NCBI RefSeq assembly: GCF_040359615.1
Contig: NZ_CP132942.1
Coordinates: forward strand, 4,278,001-4,342,000
Length of the DNA: 64,000 nucleotides
Reading direction: 5' to 3'
Source: Tunturibacter psychrotolerans
GTDB lineage: Bacteria; Acidobacteriota; Terriglobia; Terriglobales; Acidobacteriaceae
Positions 56,193-64,000 of this stretch are shown in pieces. The position numbers were made by a program, and so were the translations under genes. How positions within the stretch are numbered: the first letter of the stretch is position 1; the number at the start of each line of letters is the position of its first letter. Under the pieces are notes generated by a model. It searched no databases. It was not told where the DNA came from and worked only from the letters and a program-made list of their open reading frames with translations.

Positions 56193-56655
56193 CAGAATCT
56201 CGCAACACTTTGGGCCCGGAGAACGCTTCTCTAAGAACTGAAGTTCATGTCCTTTCTCTCGATTCTTCGGCATCATGTACTCTCTGTTTGCGTGGACCAC
56301 CTCGTACTAATGCAACTCGATGGCCATTCTCAATTCCATGAGGAGATTGGACTTAGATTTGACGCCAATCCTAAATTTTGGGGAATTCCTGTTTGGTTAG
56401 AGAAACGCGATAACTGTGGTCGCAGGAAGCAATAGAGATCGGGCGGGTACGGGAAGACGCGGAGGGTTGCAAGTGCGTCACATTCGAATTTCGGGGTTGG
56501 GTTAGATCGACGAGCGACTCCCCCGTGTGCCGTCGAACTCTGCAAGTTCGTTGTCTTTCAATCACATGGGGTGGTTGGACTATTATCCCATTTCGGGTGC
56601 GTCGCGGTTTGTGATTGTGCGATACTTCTGGGGATCGTGGCTAGGCGGCTTTATC
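56193..56655. other. Intergenic region before the sigma-54 activator gene
   Basis: About 460 bases without a recognisable gene. The activator's frame opens at a GTG at 56527, but no ribosome site supports it. Promoter of the activator is expected here. Confidence 0.4.
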
Positions 56656-59412
56656 ATGGCGGACGCCCGAACGTCGACATCCCGACCGGGCCAGACGCCC
56701 AAATCGCCCACTCCCGTGGAAACACTGTCCAGTGAGGCGGTGCTCGATGCACTGAGGATGATCTTCCTCGATGCGTCCCTGGACGAAGTTCTGACGAGTA
56801 TCATCCGCCTGATCGAAGCACACAGTAACGGAATATTGTGCTCGATTTTCCTTCTCTCGGAGGATGGTGTGCACCTGAAATGTGCCGCCGCCCCAAGCCT
56901 GCCCGAGGCATACCGCGATGCGATCGATCGATTGGACATCGGTCCTACTGTCGCGTCGTGCGGCACGACCGATTACCTTAGACAGCCGGTCTTCGTTTCT
57001 GACATCGCTTCTGACCCAAAGTGGGCCAACTTAAAGGGCCTTGCTCTACCGAATGGCGTGCATGCCGCCTGGTCGAGCCCCATCATGTCGCACAGCGGCA
57101 AAGTCCTGGGGAGATTTAACATGCATTATGGCGAAGTTCGGCATCCGGGGCATAGCGCAATCCAGTTGATCGATTGCGCGAGCCGCGTTGCCGGAATCGC
57201 TATCGAGTCCAAACGAACACACGTTGCTCTTCAAAACGCCCTCGTCGAAATCAAGAGCAGCGAAAACGGACTTCAAATGGCAATCGATACGATTCCAGCC
57301 CTAGCCTGGTCCGCTCGCCTGGACGGCTCGGCGGAATTCTTCAACCAGCATTACCTCCATTATGTGGGTCTCCCCGCGGAACAGGTGACAAATTGGGGTT
57401 GGACTGTTGCGGTTCATCCGGACGACCTTAACAGCCTGGCTGGGTCGTGGCAATCCATTATGGCTTCTGGTAAGCAAGGCGAGAGCGAAGCGCGCCTGCG
57501 CCGCTTCGACGGCGAATATCGATGGTTCTTGCTTCGTGCTAACCCGTTACGCGATGAATTCGGAAACGTCGTCAAGTGGTTCGGGATAAACACTGACATC
57601 GAGGACCGGAAACGCGCAGAAGAAACCCTGCGGCGGAGCGAACATGATCTGCTTGAGGCACAGAGGATAAGCCACACAGGTAGTTGGAGATACCAAGTTA
57701 GATCGCGGAGAGTCACAGTCTCTCCGGAAATCTTTCGAATATTCGATGTCAAGCCGGATGAGGACATCTCGGCTCCTGATTTTTGGCTAAGCAAGAGTCA
57801 TCCCGAGGACAAGGAGCGCATTCAAGAGTTCGTTGAAAGATGCGAAACCGAGAAAAAAGATTATGAGGCGGACTACCGCATTGTTCTTTCCGATGGAGCG
57901 ATCAAGCATCTCCATGCTGTAGGCCATCCAATCTTGAACGAGTTGGGCGACGTCGTGGAGCTTATCGGGACTACTGTCGATATCACCGAGCACAAGGAGG
58001 CGGAAGAGAAACTCCGACAAAGCGAACGGGAAGCGCGACAACTCCTCGACCTCGCTCCGATACACTTCTCCGAAATTGGGCCTGATGGAATTCCTCTCTA
58101 TAACAACCAGGCCGCGCTCGCATATCACGGGATTACCCTTGAGGAGTGGAAGAGTACTAGTCATCGGTGGTGGTCGGTCCCGTCGGAGCAGAATATGCGG
58201 GTTCACCGACAGGACGCGGAACGCTTTTTGAGCGAAGTCCCAAACAAATTCTTGGCTGGATCCCCGTTCGAACTCGAAGTTCGGCTAAGAAGAAAGGACG
58301 GACAGTATCGCTGGTTTCATTTTCGTATTAATCCAATGCGGAATGAACAAGGGCGCATCACACGGTGGTATTCCGTGGGAACCGATATTGATGATCGTAA
58401 AAAAGCCGAGGAGAGGACACGCAACGAAAACCTGGCGTTGCGGGAGCAGATCGATCGTGACTCGATGTTTGAGGACATCGTCGGTTCGTCTGAAACCCTG
58501 GGTAAGGTGCTCGGCCAGGTGACCAAGCTGGCAGCTTGCGATTCCACGGTTCTAATCTTAGGCGAAACCGGCACGGGAAAGGAGTTGATTGCGCGCGCTA
58601 TCCACAAGCGATCCAACCGGGCGAAACGAGCATTTATTGGTGTGAATTGCGCGGCAATCCCACCATCATTGGTTGCTTCAGAGCTCTTCGGTTTCGAGGA
58701 GGGCGCCTTCACAGGTGCGACACAAAGGCACGTGGGGCGTTTTGAGTCGGCGAATGGTGGGACGATTTTCCTGGATGAAGTCGGCGACCTACCACAAGAA
58801 GTCCAAATCGCACTATTGCGGGTGCTGCAAGAGCGTGAAATCGAACGCGTCGGCAACAACAAGCCAACTCCGGTTGACGTGAGAGTGCTGAGCGCCACCC
58901 ACCGCGATTTAGACGCGCTCGTGGCCAAAGGCAAGTTTCGCCAAGATCTTCTGTACAGGCTGAATGTCGTGCCTATTGAGATGCCTTCGTTGCGTGAACG
59001 TGTGGCTGACATTCCCTTGCTTGTCGAGTACTTCATTGATCGCTTTGGGAAAAAAATGGGAAAGAAGTTCAGAACAATCGATAAACAAACCCTTACATTG
59101 CTTCAAGCTTACGGCTGGCCGGGCAACGTTCGGGAGCTACAAAATGTAATTGAGCGAGCCATTATCCTGAGCGACAGTGATACTTTTTCTGTGGATGAGA
59201 CATGGTTCAAACGCGAACCCACAAGCCGCGTTGCCGGTCCCACAGTCGCACTGGGGGACGCCCTTCTTAGCCAGGAAAAGGAAATGATTGAAGGCGCGCT
59301 CGCAGAAAGCCGCGGCCCTGCTAATCCACCCGCATTTTCCTCAACAGACGGCAATTCCTCAAAATTCAGGACCAGCGGCAACTCGAAGTCGCATTCTTTC
59401 AGCGAATCGTGA
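56656..59412 (+). CDS. GAF-PAS-AAA+ sigma-54-dependent activator without visible DNA-binding domain
   Basis: 918 residues; ATG at 56656 with AGGCGG seven bases upstream. GAF domain about 35-180 (SIIRLIEAHSNGILCSIFLL, CGTTDYLRQPVFVSDIASDP). Three PAS/PAC units follow at about 200-330, 340-450 and 455-590 (LAWSARLDGSAEFFNQHYLH, WFGINTDIEDRKRAEETLRR, SVGTDIDDRKKAEERTRNEN). The AAA+ domain (about 605-845) has Walker A LILGETGTGKELIARAIHKR, the sigma-54 contact loop FGFEEGAFTGATQR, Walker B GGTIFLDEVGDLPQEVQIAL and arginine region HRDLDALVAKGKFRQDLLYR. After ALAESRG, where a Fis-type helix-turn-helix is expected, the sequence is Ser-rich and unlike any such domain. It may act from solution, or the end is frameshifted. 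Confidence 0.9.
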   Translation: MADARTSTSRPGQTPKSPTPVETLSSEAVLDALRMIFLDASLDEVLTSIIRLIEAHSNGILCSIFLLSEDGVHLKCAAAPSLPEAYRDAIDRLDIGPTVASCGTTDYLRQPVFVSDIASDPKWANLKGLALPNGVHAAWSSPIMSHSGKVLGRFNMHYGEVRHPGHSAIQLIDCASRVAGIAIESKRTHVALQNALVEIKSSENGLQMAIDTIPALAWSARLDGSAEFFNQHYLHYVGLPAEQVTNWGWTVAVHPDDLNSLAGSWQSIMASGKQGESEARLRRFDGEYRWFLLRANPLRDEFGNVVKWFGINTDIEDRKRAEETLRRSEHDLLEAQRISHTGSWRYQVRSRRVTVSPEIFRIFDVKPDEDISAPDFWLSKSHPEDKERIQEFVERCETEKKDYEADYRIVLSDGAIKHLHAVGHPILNELGDVVELIGTTVDITEHKEAEEKLRQSEREARQLLDLAPIHFSEIGPDGIPLYNNQAALAYHGITLEEWKSTSHRWWSVPSEQNMRVHRQDAERFLSEVPNKFLAGSPFELEVRLRRKDGQYRWFHFRINPMRNEQGRITRWYSVGTDIDDRKKAEERTRNENLALREQIDRDSMFEDIVGSSETLGKVLGQVTKLAACDSTVLILGETGTGKELIARAIHKRSNRAKRAFIGVNCAAIPPSLVASELFGFEEGAFTGATQRHVGRFESANGGTIFLDEVGDLPQEVQIALLRVLQEREIERVGNNKPTPVDVRVLSATHRDLDALVAKGKFRQDLLYRLNVVPIEMPSLRERVADIPLLVEYFIDRFGKKMGKKFRTIDKQTLTLLQAYGWPGNVRELQNVIERAIILSDSDTFSVDETWFKREPTSRVAGPTVALGDALLSQEKEMIEGALAESRGPANPPAFSSTDGNSSKFRTSGNSKSHSFSES

Positions 59413-59461
59413 ACGGCCCATTGGTTGCATTGGCATCTGTGGGCTTGGCTTACAGAGATCC

Positions 59462-59722
59462 ATGACGCTAAGAATTGAACGGCTTTCTGGTAGACGCAGA
59501 ACGCAAATCCGGCTGAGCGGTGAGCTTCGGGCTGAGCAACTCGATCAGTTGAAGGATGAGATCGAGCGTGCCGGACCACGAGTAGCTTTGGATTTGGAAG
59601 AGGTGCATCTCGTGGATATCGAAGCCGTTCGTTTTCTGAACGCCTGCGTGGCGCACGGCCTCGCGGTGCTGCACGGTTCGCCTTATATCAAGGAGTGGAT
59701 GTTCCGGGAACGAGGGTCCTAA
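59462..59722 (+). CDS. STAS-like small protein (possible anti-sigma antagonist)
   Basis: 86 residues from the ATG at 59462. TLRIERLSGRRRTQIRLSGE, LRAEQLDQLKDEIERAGPRV, ALDLEEVHLVDIEAVRFLNA and CVAHGLAVLHGSPYIKEWM match the strand-helix pattern of STAS domains. The usual phosphorylatable Ser position (DxSG) reads DIEAV, so Ser control is lost. It lies 49 bases after the activator and 180 before an ECF sigma factor, which suggests a shared regulatory unit. The ribosome site is weak. Confidence 0.6.
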   Translation: MTLRIERLSGRRRTQIRLSGELRAEQLDQLKDEIERAGPRVALDLEEVHLVDIEAVRFLNACVAHGLAVLHGSPYIKEWMFRERGS

Positions 59723-59906
59723 AGGACGCACCCATTAGGGGGCGGCCTCTTCTGGGAAGGTCATAGTCGAATTGCTTGGGGACGGCGAGATTGTGTCCGC
59801 GTCAGCATTTGTGAGTCAAGTTTAGTGGCACTGACATTGAATGTGTGGATCAAGCTACGCCCAAGAAACGCTTTCATTGCTGTTACCTCGGAGGATGGAC
59901 GACTCA

Positions 59907-60527
59907 ATGAACCTACCAATCTCCACAAATAGCGGCGCTTTCCTGAGCCACACTCTAAAACAGATGAGCGACGAATGGCTGGTCTTGGCGGCAAAAGACG
60001 GTGACGTCAATGCCTTCGTTGAACTCAGAGACCGTCACTCCCCTAGAATTTTGTCGACCGCATATCGAATTACCAGAAACTGGGAAGATGCGGAGGATGC
60101 TCTCCAAGATACCTTTCTCAAAGTTTTTGTCCATCTCAATAGGTTCGAAGGTAGATCCAGTTTTTCGACGTGGGTCACCAAAATCGTGATTAACACGTCG
60201 CTCATGATTTTGAGGAAAAAGCGCGCAAACAAGGAGCTTTCGATCGACGCTAGTGGCGATGACTTCATATCTGATGACAGGCGGGAACTGCCGGACTGCC
60301 GGGAAACTCCTGAGCGCGGCTATGTGCGACACGAAAGATCGGAACTGCTCAGGAAAGCAATTCGTCGGCTGCCTCCGGTTCTCCGAGGTGCTCTAGAGCT
60401 TCAACAGGCGCAGGAATACTCCATACAGGAGATAGGTAATTCTCTCGGAATTTCGTCGGCCGCCGCCAAATCGAGACTCCTGCGTGCGAAGGTTCGTTTG
60501 CAAACCCTGCTACAGAATAAAACCTGA
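59907..60527 (+). CDS. ECF-family RNA polymerase sigma factor
   Basis: 206 residues from the ATG at 59907; an ATG at 59895 and a GTG at 59841 are alternatives. Region 2: DEWLVLAAKDGDVNAFVELR, DRHSPRILSTAYRITRNWED and AEDALQDTFLKVFVHLNRFE, then SSFSTWVTKIVINTSLMILR. Region 4: LPPVLRGALELQQAQEYSIQ and EIGNSLGISSAAAKSRLLRA. No adjacent anti-sigma gene is visible, although a STAS-like gene precedes it. Its TGA is followed directly by DNA copied from a tetR gene. Confidence 0.9.
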   Translation: MNLPISTNSGAFLSHTLKQMSDEWLVLAAKDGDVNAFVELRDRHSPRILSTAYRITRNWEDAEDALQDTFLKVFVHLNRFEGRSSFSTWVTKIVINTSLMILRKKRANKELSIDASGDDFISDDRRELPDCRETPERGYVRHERSELLRKAIRRLPPVLRGALELQQAQEYSIQEIGNSLGISSAAAKSRLLRAKVRLQTLLQNKT

Positions 60528-60529
60528 AT

Positions 60530-60808
60530 CCTGCATTTGCGACTCTGCACGCAGAGGCTCCCCTTTCGAAGGACGCTGCAAAACAAAAGCGCCTCCTCTC
60601 TCAAGCTTTCATCGACCACCTCTCCGAGGTGCTGCGTGCGAGAAACTCCAAACTCGACAAGCAGGACGCTTGCTGGAGCGCCAAAATTGTCCTGACCGCC
60701 TTGATAGGCTTCCTGCCAGCCTTGGCAGGAAGCAAGACATCTGCCCGATCGCGGACAATCGACGCCTTGAATCAAATGTTGGTGCGCCACTTGGAGCCTG
60801 TGCTCTAG
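60530..60808 (+). pseudogene. TetR C-terminal fragment (third copy)
   Basis: Reads LHAEAPLSKDAAKQKRLLSQ, FIDHLSEVLRARNSKLDKQD, ACWSAKIVLTALIGFLPALA and RTIDALNQMLVRHLEPVL. This is nearly identical to residues 95-190 of the tetR at 55614. It starts two bases after the ECF stop without any 5' half, so it is a direct repeat of about 280 bases left by a duplication. Confidence 0.85.
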
Positions 60809-60893
60809 CCGCCTAACGCTAGGGACCGGTTCTTCACGCTGGCCGAGATGAGCGCTTAATTTGAGCAAATTCTGTCTACGCGATCTGGAAAAT

Positions 60894-60918
60894 CGGCCAT
60901 TCGCAATGCGAATGGCCG
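60894..60918 (-). terminator. Hairpin terminator at the end of the dehydrogenase gene
   Basis: CGGCCATTCGC (60894-60904) pairs perfectly with GCGAATGGCCG (60908-60918), 3-base loop, 11 bases past the dehydrogenase stop. An AT-rich tract precedes it only weakly, so it may act from either side. Confidence 0.65.
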
Positions 60919-60928
60919 GGTGATCCGC

Positions 60929-61936
60929 TCAATTGATTTCCACGACAACCTTGCCAAATGGACCGCGATCGAGGTGATCGAGGGCATCGGGCAATGCGTC
61001 GAAAGTGTATCTGGCATCGATGATCGGTTGAATTCGATGCTTTTCCGCGAATGCCAGCGATTCTTCCATGTCGGCTCGCGAGCCATGGCTCACACCCTGA
61101 AGTCGCAGATTCTTGACCATCACATTCGGAATCGAAATCGTCGTAGAAGGACGATCCATGATCCCGATTAGGGCAATATGTCCTCTCCACGCTGCCGCCT
61201 CGATGGACCGGGGTACAGCGTCTCCTCCGATGACATCAAGGATATGGTCGGCGCCCCGTCCGTCGGTGAGGCGAAGTACGACCTCATCCCATGCCGGGTT
61301 CACACTCGCATCAATAACCTCTGCGGCGCCCAATTGTTTCAGGCGCGCAACCTTGCCTGGGCTTGTGGAAGTCACCAGCACACGAGCGCCATGCGCCGCC
61401 GCCAGTTGCAGAGCGAACAGCGAGACGCCGCCGCTTCCCTGAAGCAGGACGGTTTCTCCCGGCTTCAGGTTGCCGAGCGTGAACAACGCAACCCATGCGG
61501 TAACCAAAGCCACCGGTAGCGTTGACGCTTCTGCCGGCGTCAGATAATCGGGATAGGCGAGCGCACCTTGTTCAGAGAGCAAGACATATTCGGTGAGTAC
61601 GCCTGGAAGTGGACCACCAAGGTTTTCGCGCAGATCCTCGTGCGAAGGCACTCCACGGAGCCACTTCGGCCTGAAGTGCGAAATCACCTGGTCTCCCGCC
61701 TTAAAGCGAGAAACCCCAGAACCGACTGCGACCACTTCGCCCGCCAAGTCCGATCCAGGCACCAGAGGGTACGAGATGGGTAGCGGATATCTGTCTTCAA
61801 TAACGAGTTTGTCGCGATAGTTCAGCGATACTGCCTTGGTACGAACTAGAATTTCGCCGGGCCCCGGTTGGGGTGTAGCACCCTCGACAAGGTGAAGGTT
61901 TTCTCTTCCGCTTTTTTTCAACTGCCAGCTCTTCAT
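60929..61936 (-). CDS. Zinc-type alcohol dehydrogenase family (MDR) oxidoreductase, copy 2
   Basis: 335 residues, normal length. ATG at 61936 with AGGAG six bases upstream. GroES-like N-terminal half (VLVRTKAVSLNYRDKLVIED, LVPGSDLAGEVVAVGSGVSR) and Rossmann half (GETVLLQGSGGVSLFALQLA, RVLVTSTSPGKVARLKQLGA, DHILDVIGGDAVPRSIEAAA). The catalytic zinc Cys of classical ADH (GxDxxG...C) is replaced (AVSLNYRDK), so it is probably a zinc-free quinone-oxidoreductase-like reductase despite its family name. Probably translated after the leader at 61946 and under the TetR copy 2 operators. Confidence 0.93.
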   Translation of the reverse strand: MKSWQLKKSGRENLHLVEGATPQPGPGEILVRTKAVSLNYRDKLVIEDRYPLPISYPLVPGSDLAGEVVAVGSGVSRFKAGDQVISHFRPKWLRGVPSHEDLRENLGGPLPGVLTEYVLLSEQGALAYPDYLTPAEASTLPVALVTAWVALFTLGNLKPGETVLLQGSGGVSLFALQLAAAHGARVLVTSTSPGKVARLKQLGAAEVIDASVNPAWDEVVLRLTDGRGADHILDVIGGDAVPRSIEAAAWRGHIALIGIMDRPSTTISIPNVMVKNLRLQGVSHGSRADMEESLAFAEKHRIQPIIDARYTFDALPDALDHLDRGPFGKVVVEIN

Positions 61937-61945
61937 GTATTTCTC

Positions 61946-62038
61946 CTATGATTTATGTCTCTGTTCGATTCGTACGGTTCCCGACGAAATGCCCGTCACG
62001 ACCGCGGTTCCTTGCTGTTTTGCATTCAACTTGCTCAT
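61946..62038 (-). CDS. 30-codon leader: SDR/MFP N-terminal scar upstream of the dehydrogenase
   Basis: ATG at 62038 with GGAGG upstream reads MSKLNAKQQGTAVVTGISSG then TVRIEQRHKS and a TAG that overlaps the dehydrogenase ribosome site. The first 20 residues equal the start of the membrane-fusion gene at 55459 with one change. The original gene body has been deleted here, and the remaining short frame now leads into the dehydrogenase, which may make it a coupling leader peptide. Confidence 0.6.
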   Translation of the reverse strand: MSKLNAKQQGTAVVTGISSGTVRIEQRHKS

Positions 62039-62087
62039 TGCCTGCCTCCTCGCCTGTCTCCTCTGGAGCATCGACCCCTGCGACATA

Positions 62088-62131
62088 TAAGTAGATACTT
62101 GCAATCGAGAAAGGATGCAAGTATTTAGTTG
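62088..62131. promoter_or_regulatory. TetR operators, copy 2 (partly decayed)
   Basis: AAGTAGATACTT (62089-62100) keeps only 5-base arms of the perfect palindrome in copy 1. CAAGTATTTAGTTG (62118-62131) has one mismatch. Spacing is the same as at 55494-55540. Confidence 0.65.
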
Positions 62132-62153
62132 GAAAATGTGAGAACATCAATAC

Positions 62154-62771
62154 ATGTCAGTTTTTGTCCCAGATCGGAAGCGAAACGTTCGGGGAGAACG
62201 CCGTGTGGCAAGTCTGCTCGACATGGCCGGCCGCATTTTCGGAGTGCTTGGCTACCACGCGGCAACCACGAACGCCATTGCTGCCGGAGCGAAGGTTTCC
62301 CCGGCAACGCTGTATCAGTTCTTTCCAGACAAGGAAGCTATCGCCAATGCGCTCGTGGCCCGCTACGCGATGGATCTGGCGAAAGAGGAGCGAGCTGCGG
62401 ACACACAGAAACTTGCGTCAGCGTCTTTGGAAGAGGCCATCCGGCAGGTCACCGGAGTCGTGATTGAGTTTCATCGGAGGCATCCTGCATTTCGTACTTT
62501 ATATGCAGAGGCTCCTCTTTCGAAGGACACCGCCGCACAAAAGCGCCTCCTTGTTCAAACCTTTATCGACATCGTTTCCAAGATGCTAAGTACAAGAAAT
62601 CCAAAACTCGATAGGCAGGACGCTTTGTGGAGCGCAGAAATTGTCCACACCGCCTTGATAGGTTTCCTGCCCGCCCTGGCGGGTCGCAGGACCTCTGACC
62701 GGTCGCGAATGATCGACGCCTTGAATCAAATGCTGGTGCGCTACTTGGAGCCTGTGCTCAAGTCGCCTTAA
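62154..62771 (+). CDS. TetR-family repressor, copy 2 (dehydrogenase locus)
   Basis: 205 residues from the ATG at 62154, or about 185 from the GTG at 62214 that has GGGGAG upstream and corresponds to the start used by copy 1. Helix-turn-helix: SLLDMAGRIFGVLGYHAATT, NAIAAGAKVSPATLYQFFPD and KEAIANALVARYAMDLAKEE. Paralogue of the repressor at 55614, with more divergence in the ligand domain (FRTLYAEAPLSKDTAAQKRL, HTALIGFLPALAGRRTSDRS), so its inducer may differ. Divergent from the leader-dehydrogenase unit. Confidence 0.88.
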   Translation: MSVFVPDRKRNVRGERRVASLLDMAGRIFGVLGYHAATTNAIAAGAKVSPATLYQFFPDKEAIANALVARYAMDLAKEERAADTQKLASASLEEAIRQVTGVVIEFHRRHPAFRTLYAEAPLSKDTAAQKRLLVQTFIDIVSKMLSTRNPKLDRQDALWSAEIVHTALIGFLPALAGRRTSDRSRMIDALNQMLVRYLEPVLKSP

Positions 62772-63087
62772 ACGCTAAAGGCCGGTGATCCGCTCAGTTG
62801 AATCCTTCAGCTGTTACCAATGGGGCAATGCACTCATTGAGTCCTGTGCCGAGAGCCTTGTGAGTTCCTGATCGATTGCGAACCGTCCGGATCTGTCTGG
62901 TTCGGACTAGTTCGAATGGCCAGTTGTAGCAGTGTATGAAAACCGGTGGATTTGAGGCGAGTTAGAATCTGCCACACACACGCGTCAGCGTGGATGAGAT
63001 TGTGAACACTCAGCCGAGAAACCAATCAAGTGGCGGCATTACGTTGCATTCGTTGGCGACATAAGGTTGTCATGGGTGGCGGAATGA
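62772..63087. other. Unassigned DNA before the ParB-like fragment
   Basis: About 315 bases, no gene recognised. It probably holds a junction, as the next gene lacks its N-terminal half. Confidence 0.4.
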
Positions 63088-63798
63088 TTGCATCCGGCGG
63101 CAAACTCAGACCACTCGCCGTGCAGCTCTAAAACGAAGCTCTTCCACATTGAGTTCTCCTATCTCCATGTCTCGAAAGAAGACTCTATAAAACCCTGGTG
63201 TGATCAGCTCGAATGCCAACTCTTCGAAGCGGAATACCTCGCTGATGAAGACTCTGTTCTTGTGCCAACTGATGTCGCCGCTATTGTTGACCCGTCGCAG
63301 AAGGAGAACCGTGACGATGCGAAATGGAAAGCTGAGCAGGAAAAGCAACGCAAGGAGCAAGCCATCGCCAACACCACGGGCATTCGCGTCTTGAAAGCCA
63401 TCGGGGATGCAGTTCCAGTACGCCTGATGAAGCGCGATTTGCTATTTGTCCTCATGCAGACGTTTCCGCTCTTGAACGAGTGGCAGCTGCAAACACTGGC
63501 GCGACAGCATGGCATCCGCAAAGACCGGGAAACAGACATGCTCGACAAACTGTTTGCTGCTTTCCTGCGTCGTGCTGACGAAGGAACGCTCTCTCGCTTG
63601 CTTGTCGAGGTTAGTGTCCTACTTGCATCGGGGCGGAGCAATGGATCGAGCGCTCTGCGCGACGCGGCAATGACTTACAAGGTCGATACCGATCTTATCG
63701 GTCTAAGGGTGAAGCAGGAGTTCGCCGCCAAAGAGAAGGCGAAAAAGTCAGTAAGACCCGAACCGAAGCCAGCTGCCAAAGCTAAGAAAGCTGCCTAG
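63088..63798 (+). CDS. ParB-like partition protein, C-terminal part
   Basis: Recognisable from about residue 45: EAEYLADEDSVLVPTDVAAI, DDAKWKAEQEKQRKEQAIAN, TTGIRVLKAIGDAVPVRLMK and RDLLFVLMQTFPLLNEWQLQ. A Lys/Ala-rich tail follows. This resembles the C-terminal half of long ParB/RepB/Spo0J-like proteins of acidobacterial plasmids and integrative elements. The N-terminal nuclease-like and helix-turn-helix domains are missing, and the first 40 residues match nothing. The TTG start at 63088 has no ribosome site. I treat it as a truncated gene that still has its terminator. Confidence 0.5.
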   Translation: MHPAANSDHSPCSSKTKLFHIEFSYLHVSKEDSIKPWCDQLECQLFEAEYLADEDSVLVPTDVAAIVDPSQKENRDDAKWKAEQEKQRKEQAIANTTGIRVLKAIGDAVPVRLMKRDLLFVLMQTFPLLNEWQLQTLARQHGIRKDRETDMLDKLFAAFLRRADEGTLSRLLVEVSVLLASGRSNGSSALRDAAMTYKVDTDLIGLRVKQEFAAKEKAKKSVRPEPKPAAKAKKAA

Positions 63799-63814
63799 GT
63801 TCCTCGCGCGTGGA

Positions 63815-63845
63815 ATGGGGCTGCCTACCGGCAGCCCCATTTTGT
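63815..63845 (+). terminator. Strong rho-independent terminator
   Basis: ATGGGGCTGCC (63815-63825) pairs perfectly with GGCAGCCCCAT (63830-63840) over TACC, followed by TTTTGTT. It lies 17 bases after the ParB-like stop. Confidence 0.92.
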
Positions 63846-64000
63846 TGCATCTCGCCCGAGCCCTTCGCAGGCGGCAGGAGACTTTCCCCCTCCTGCACCT
63901 TCCCCTTTTATTGCGACAATCAATCCGCTTAGAACTTAGGTCTTCGACTCGGGAAACCGAAGCGCCGAGAGAACGAATTCGCCAACGAGCAGGCTTGGAA
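63846..64000. other. Window end, no feature seen
   Basis: The last 155 bases contain a CCCCTCCTGCACC-type pyrimidine-rich stretch and no recognisable gene start. Confidence 0.4.

Overview
The window looks chromosomal and most likely comes from a soil Acidobacteriota (Terriglobia, in the Granulicella/Edaphobacter/Terriglobus range). The support is an Oar-type TonB-dependent receptor with a carboxypeptidase-like N-terminal domain, a PadR gene overlapping a duplicated-permease ABC gene (ADOP family), a propeller histidine kinase, and an O-GlcNAc-transferase-like TPR glycosyltransferase. The assignment is inferred from gene families; no ribosomal RNA gene is present.

Layout. 1-4.3 kb: receptor fragment, then an intact PerR-like Fur regulator and katG. 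4.3-16.9 kb: a gene graveyard. It holds broken copies of marC, hemH, two ankyrin genes, a secreted catalase, an OxyR-like regulator, a second catalase, a split ScyD/ScyE-like gene, a TPR gene, three alpha/beta-hydrolase remnants and a damaged doxX. Only a small histidine kinase and a sigma-like protein look intact. 16.9-21.7 kb: an intact operon of a GH16-like lipoprotein, a propeller histidine kinase and a NarL-type regulator. 22.1-26.8 kb: IS3, IS5 and IS6 remnants around an intact TPR/GT41 gene. 26.9-29 kb: divergent TetR/amidase pair with two visible operators. 29.6-36.2 kb: truncated lipoprotein, glutaredoxin-like/thioredoxin-reductase-like flavoprotein, hydrolase remnant, padR-ADOP operon.

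36.5-48.6 kb: remains of an integrative conjugative element. The left side carries a resolvase remnant cut by an IS6 copy, then a 46-bp 3' piece of tRNA-Asn that marks an attachment site. After it come XRE/orphan genes, a rearranged type IV secretion cluster (virB2, a virB3-virB10 fusion, virB5, a small gene, virB6, a small gene, virB8, virB11), ssb, a RepB-type primase, hairpin repeats that may be oriT, a MobC-like gene and a truncated coupling-protein gene. virB4, virB9 and a relaxase are not seen, so this copy is probably not self-transmissible.

48.5-62.8 kb: two copies of one regulatory locus. Copy 1 has TetR, divergent operators, an RND tripartite pump (MFP-RND-OMF) and a broken zinc-type alcohol dehydrogenase. 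Copy 2 has TetR, the same operators, a 30-codon leader and an intact dehydrogenase. In both copies the first gene begins with the N-terminus of a short-chain dehydrogenase, so the pump appears to have been captured by a TetR-SDR promoter. Between them lie a GAF-PAS-AAA+ sigma-54 activator with no visible DNA-binding domain, a STAS-like protein and an ECF sigma factor. 63-64 kb: C-terminal part of a ParB-like protein with a strong terminator, possibly the edge of another mobile element.
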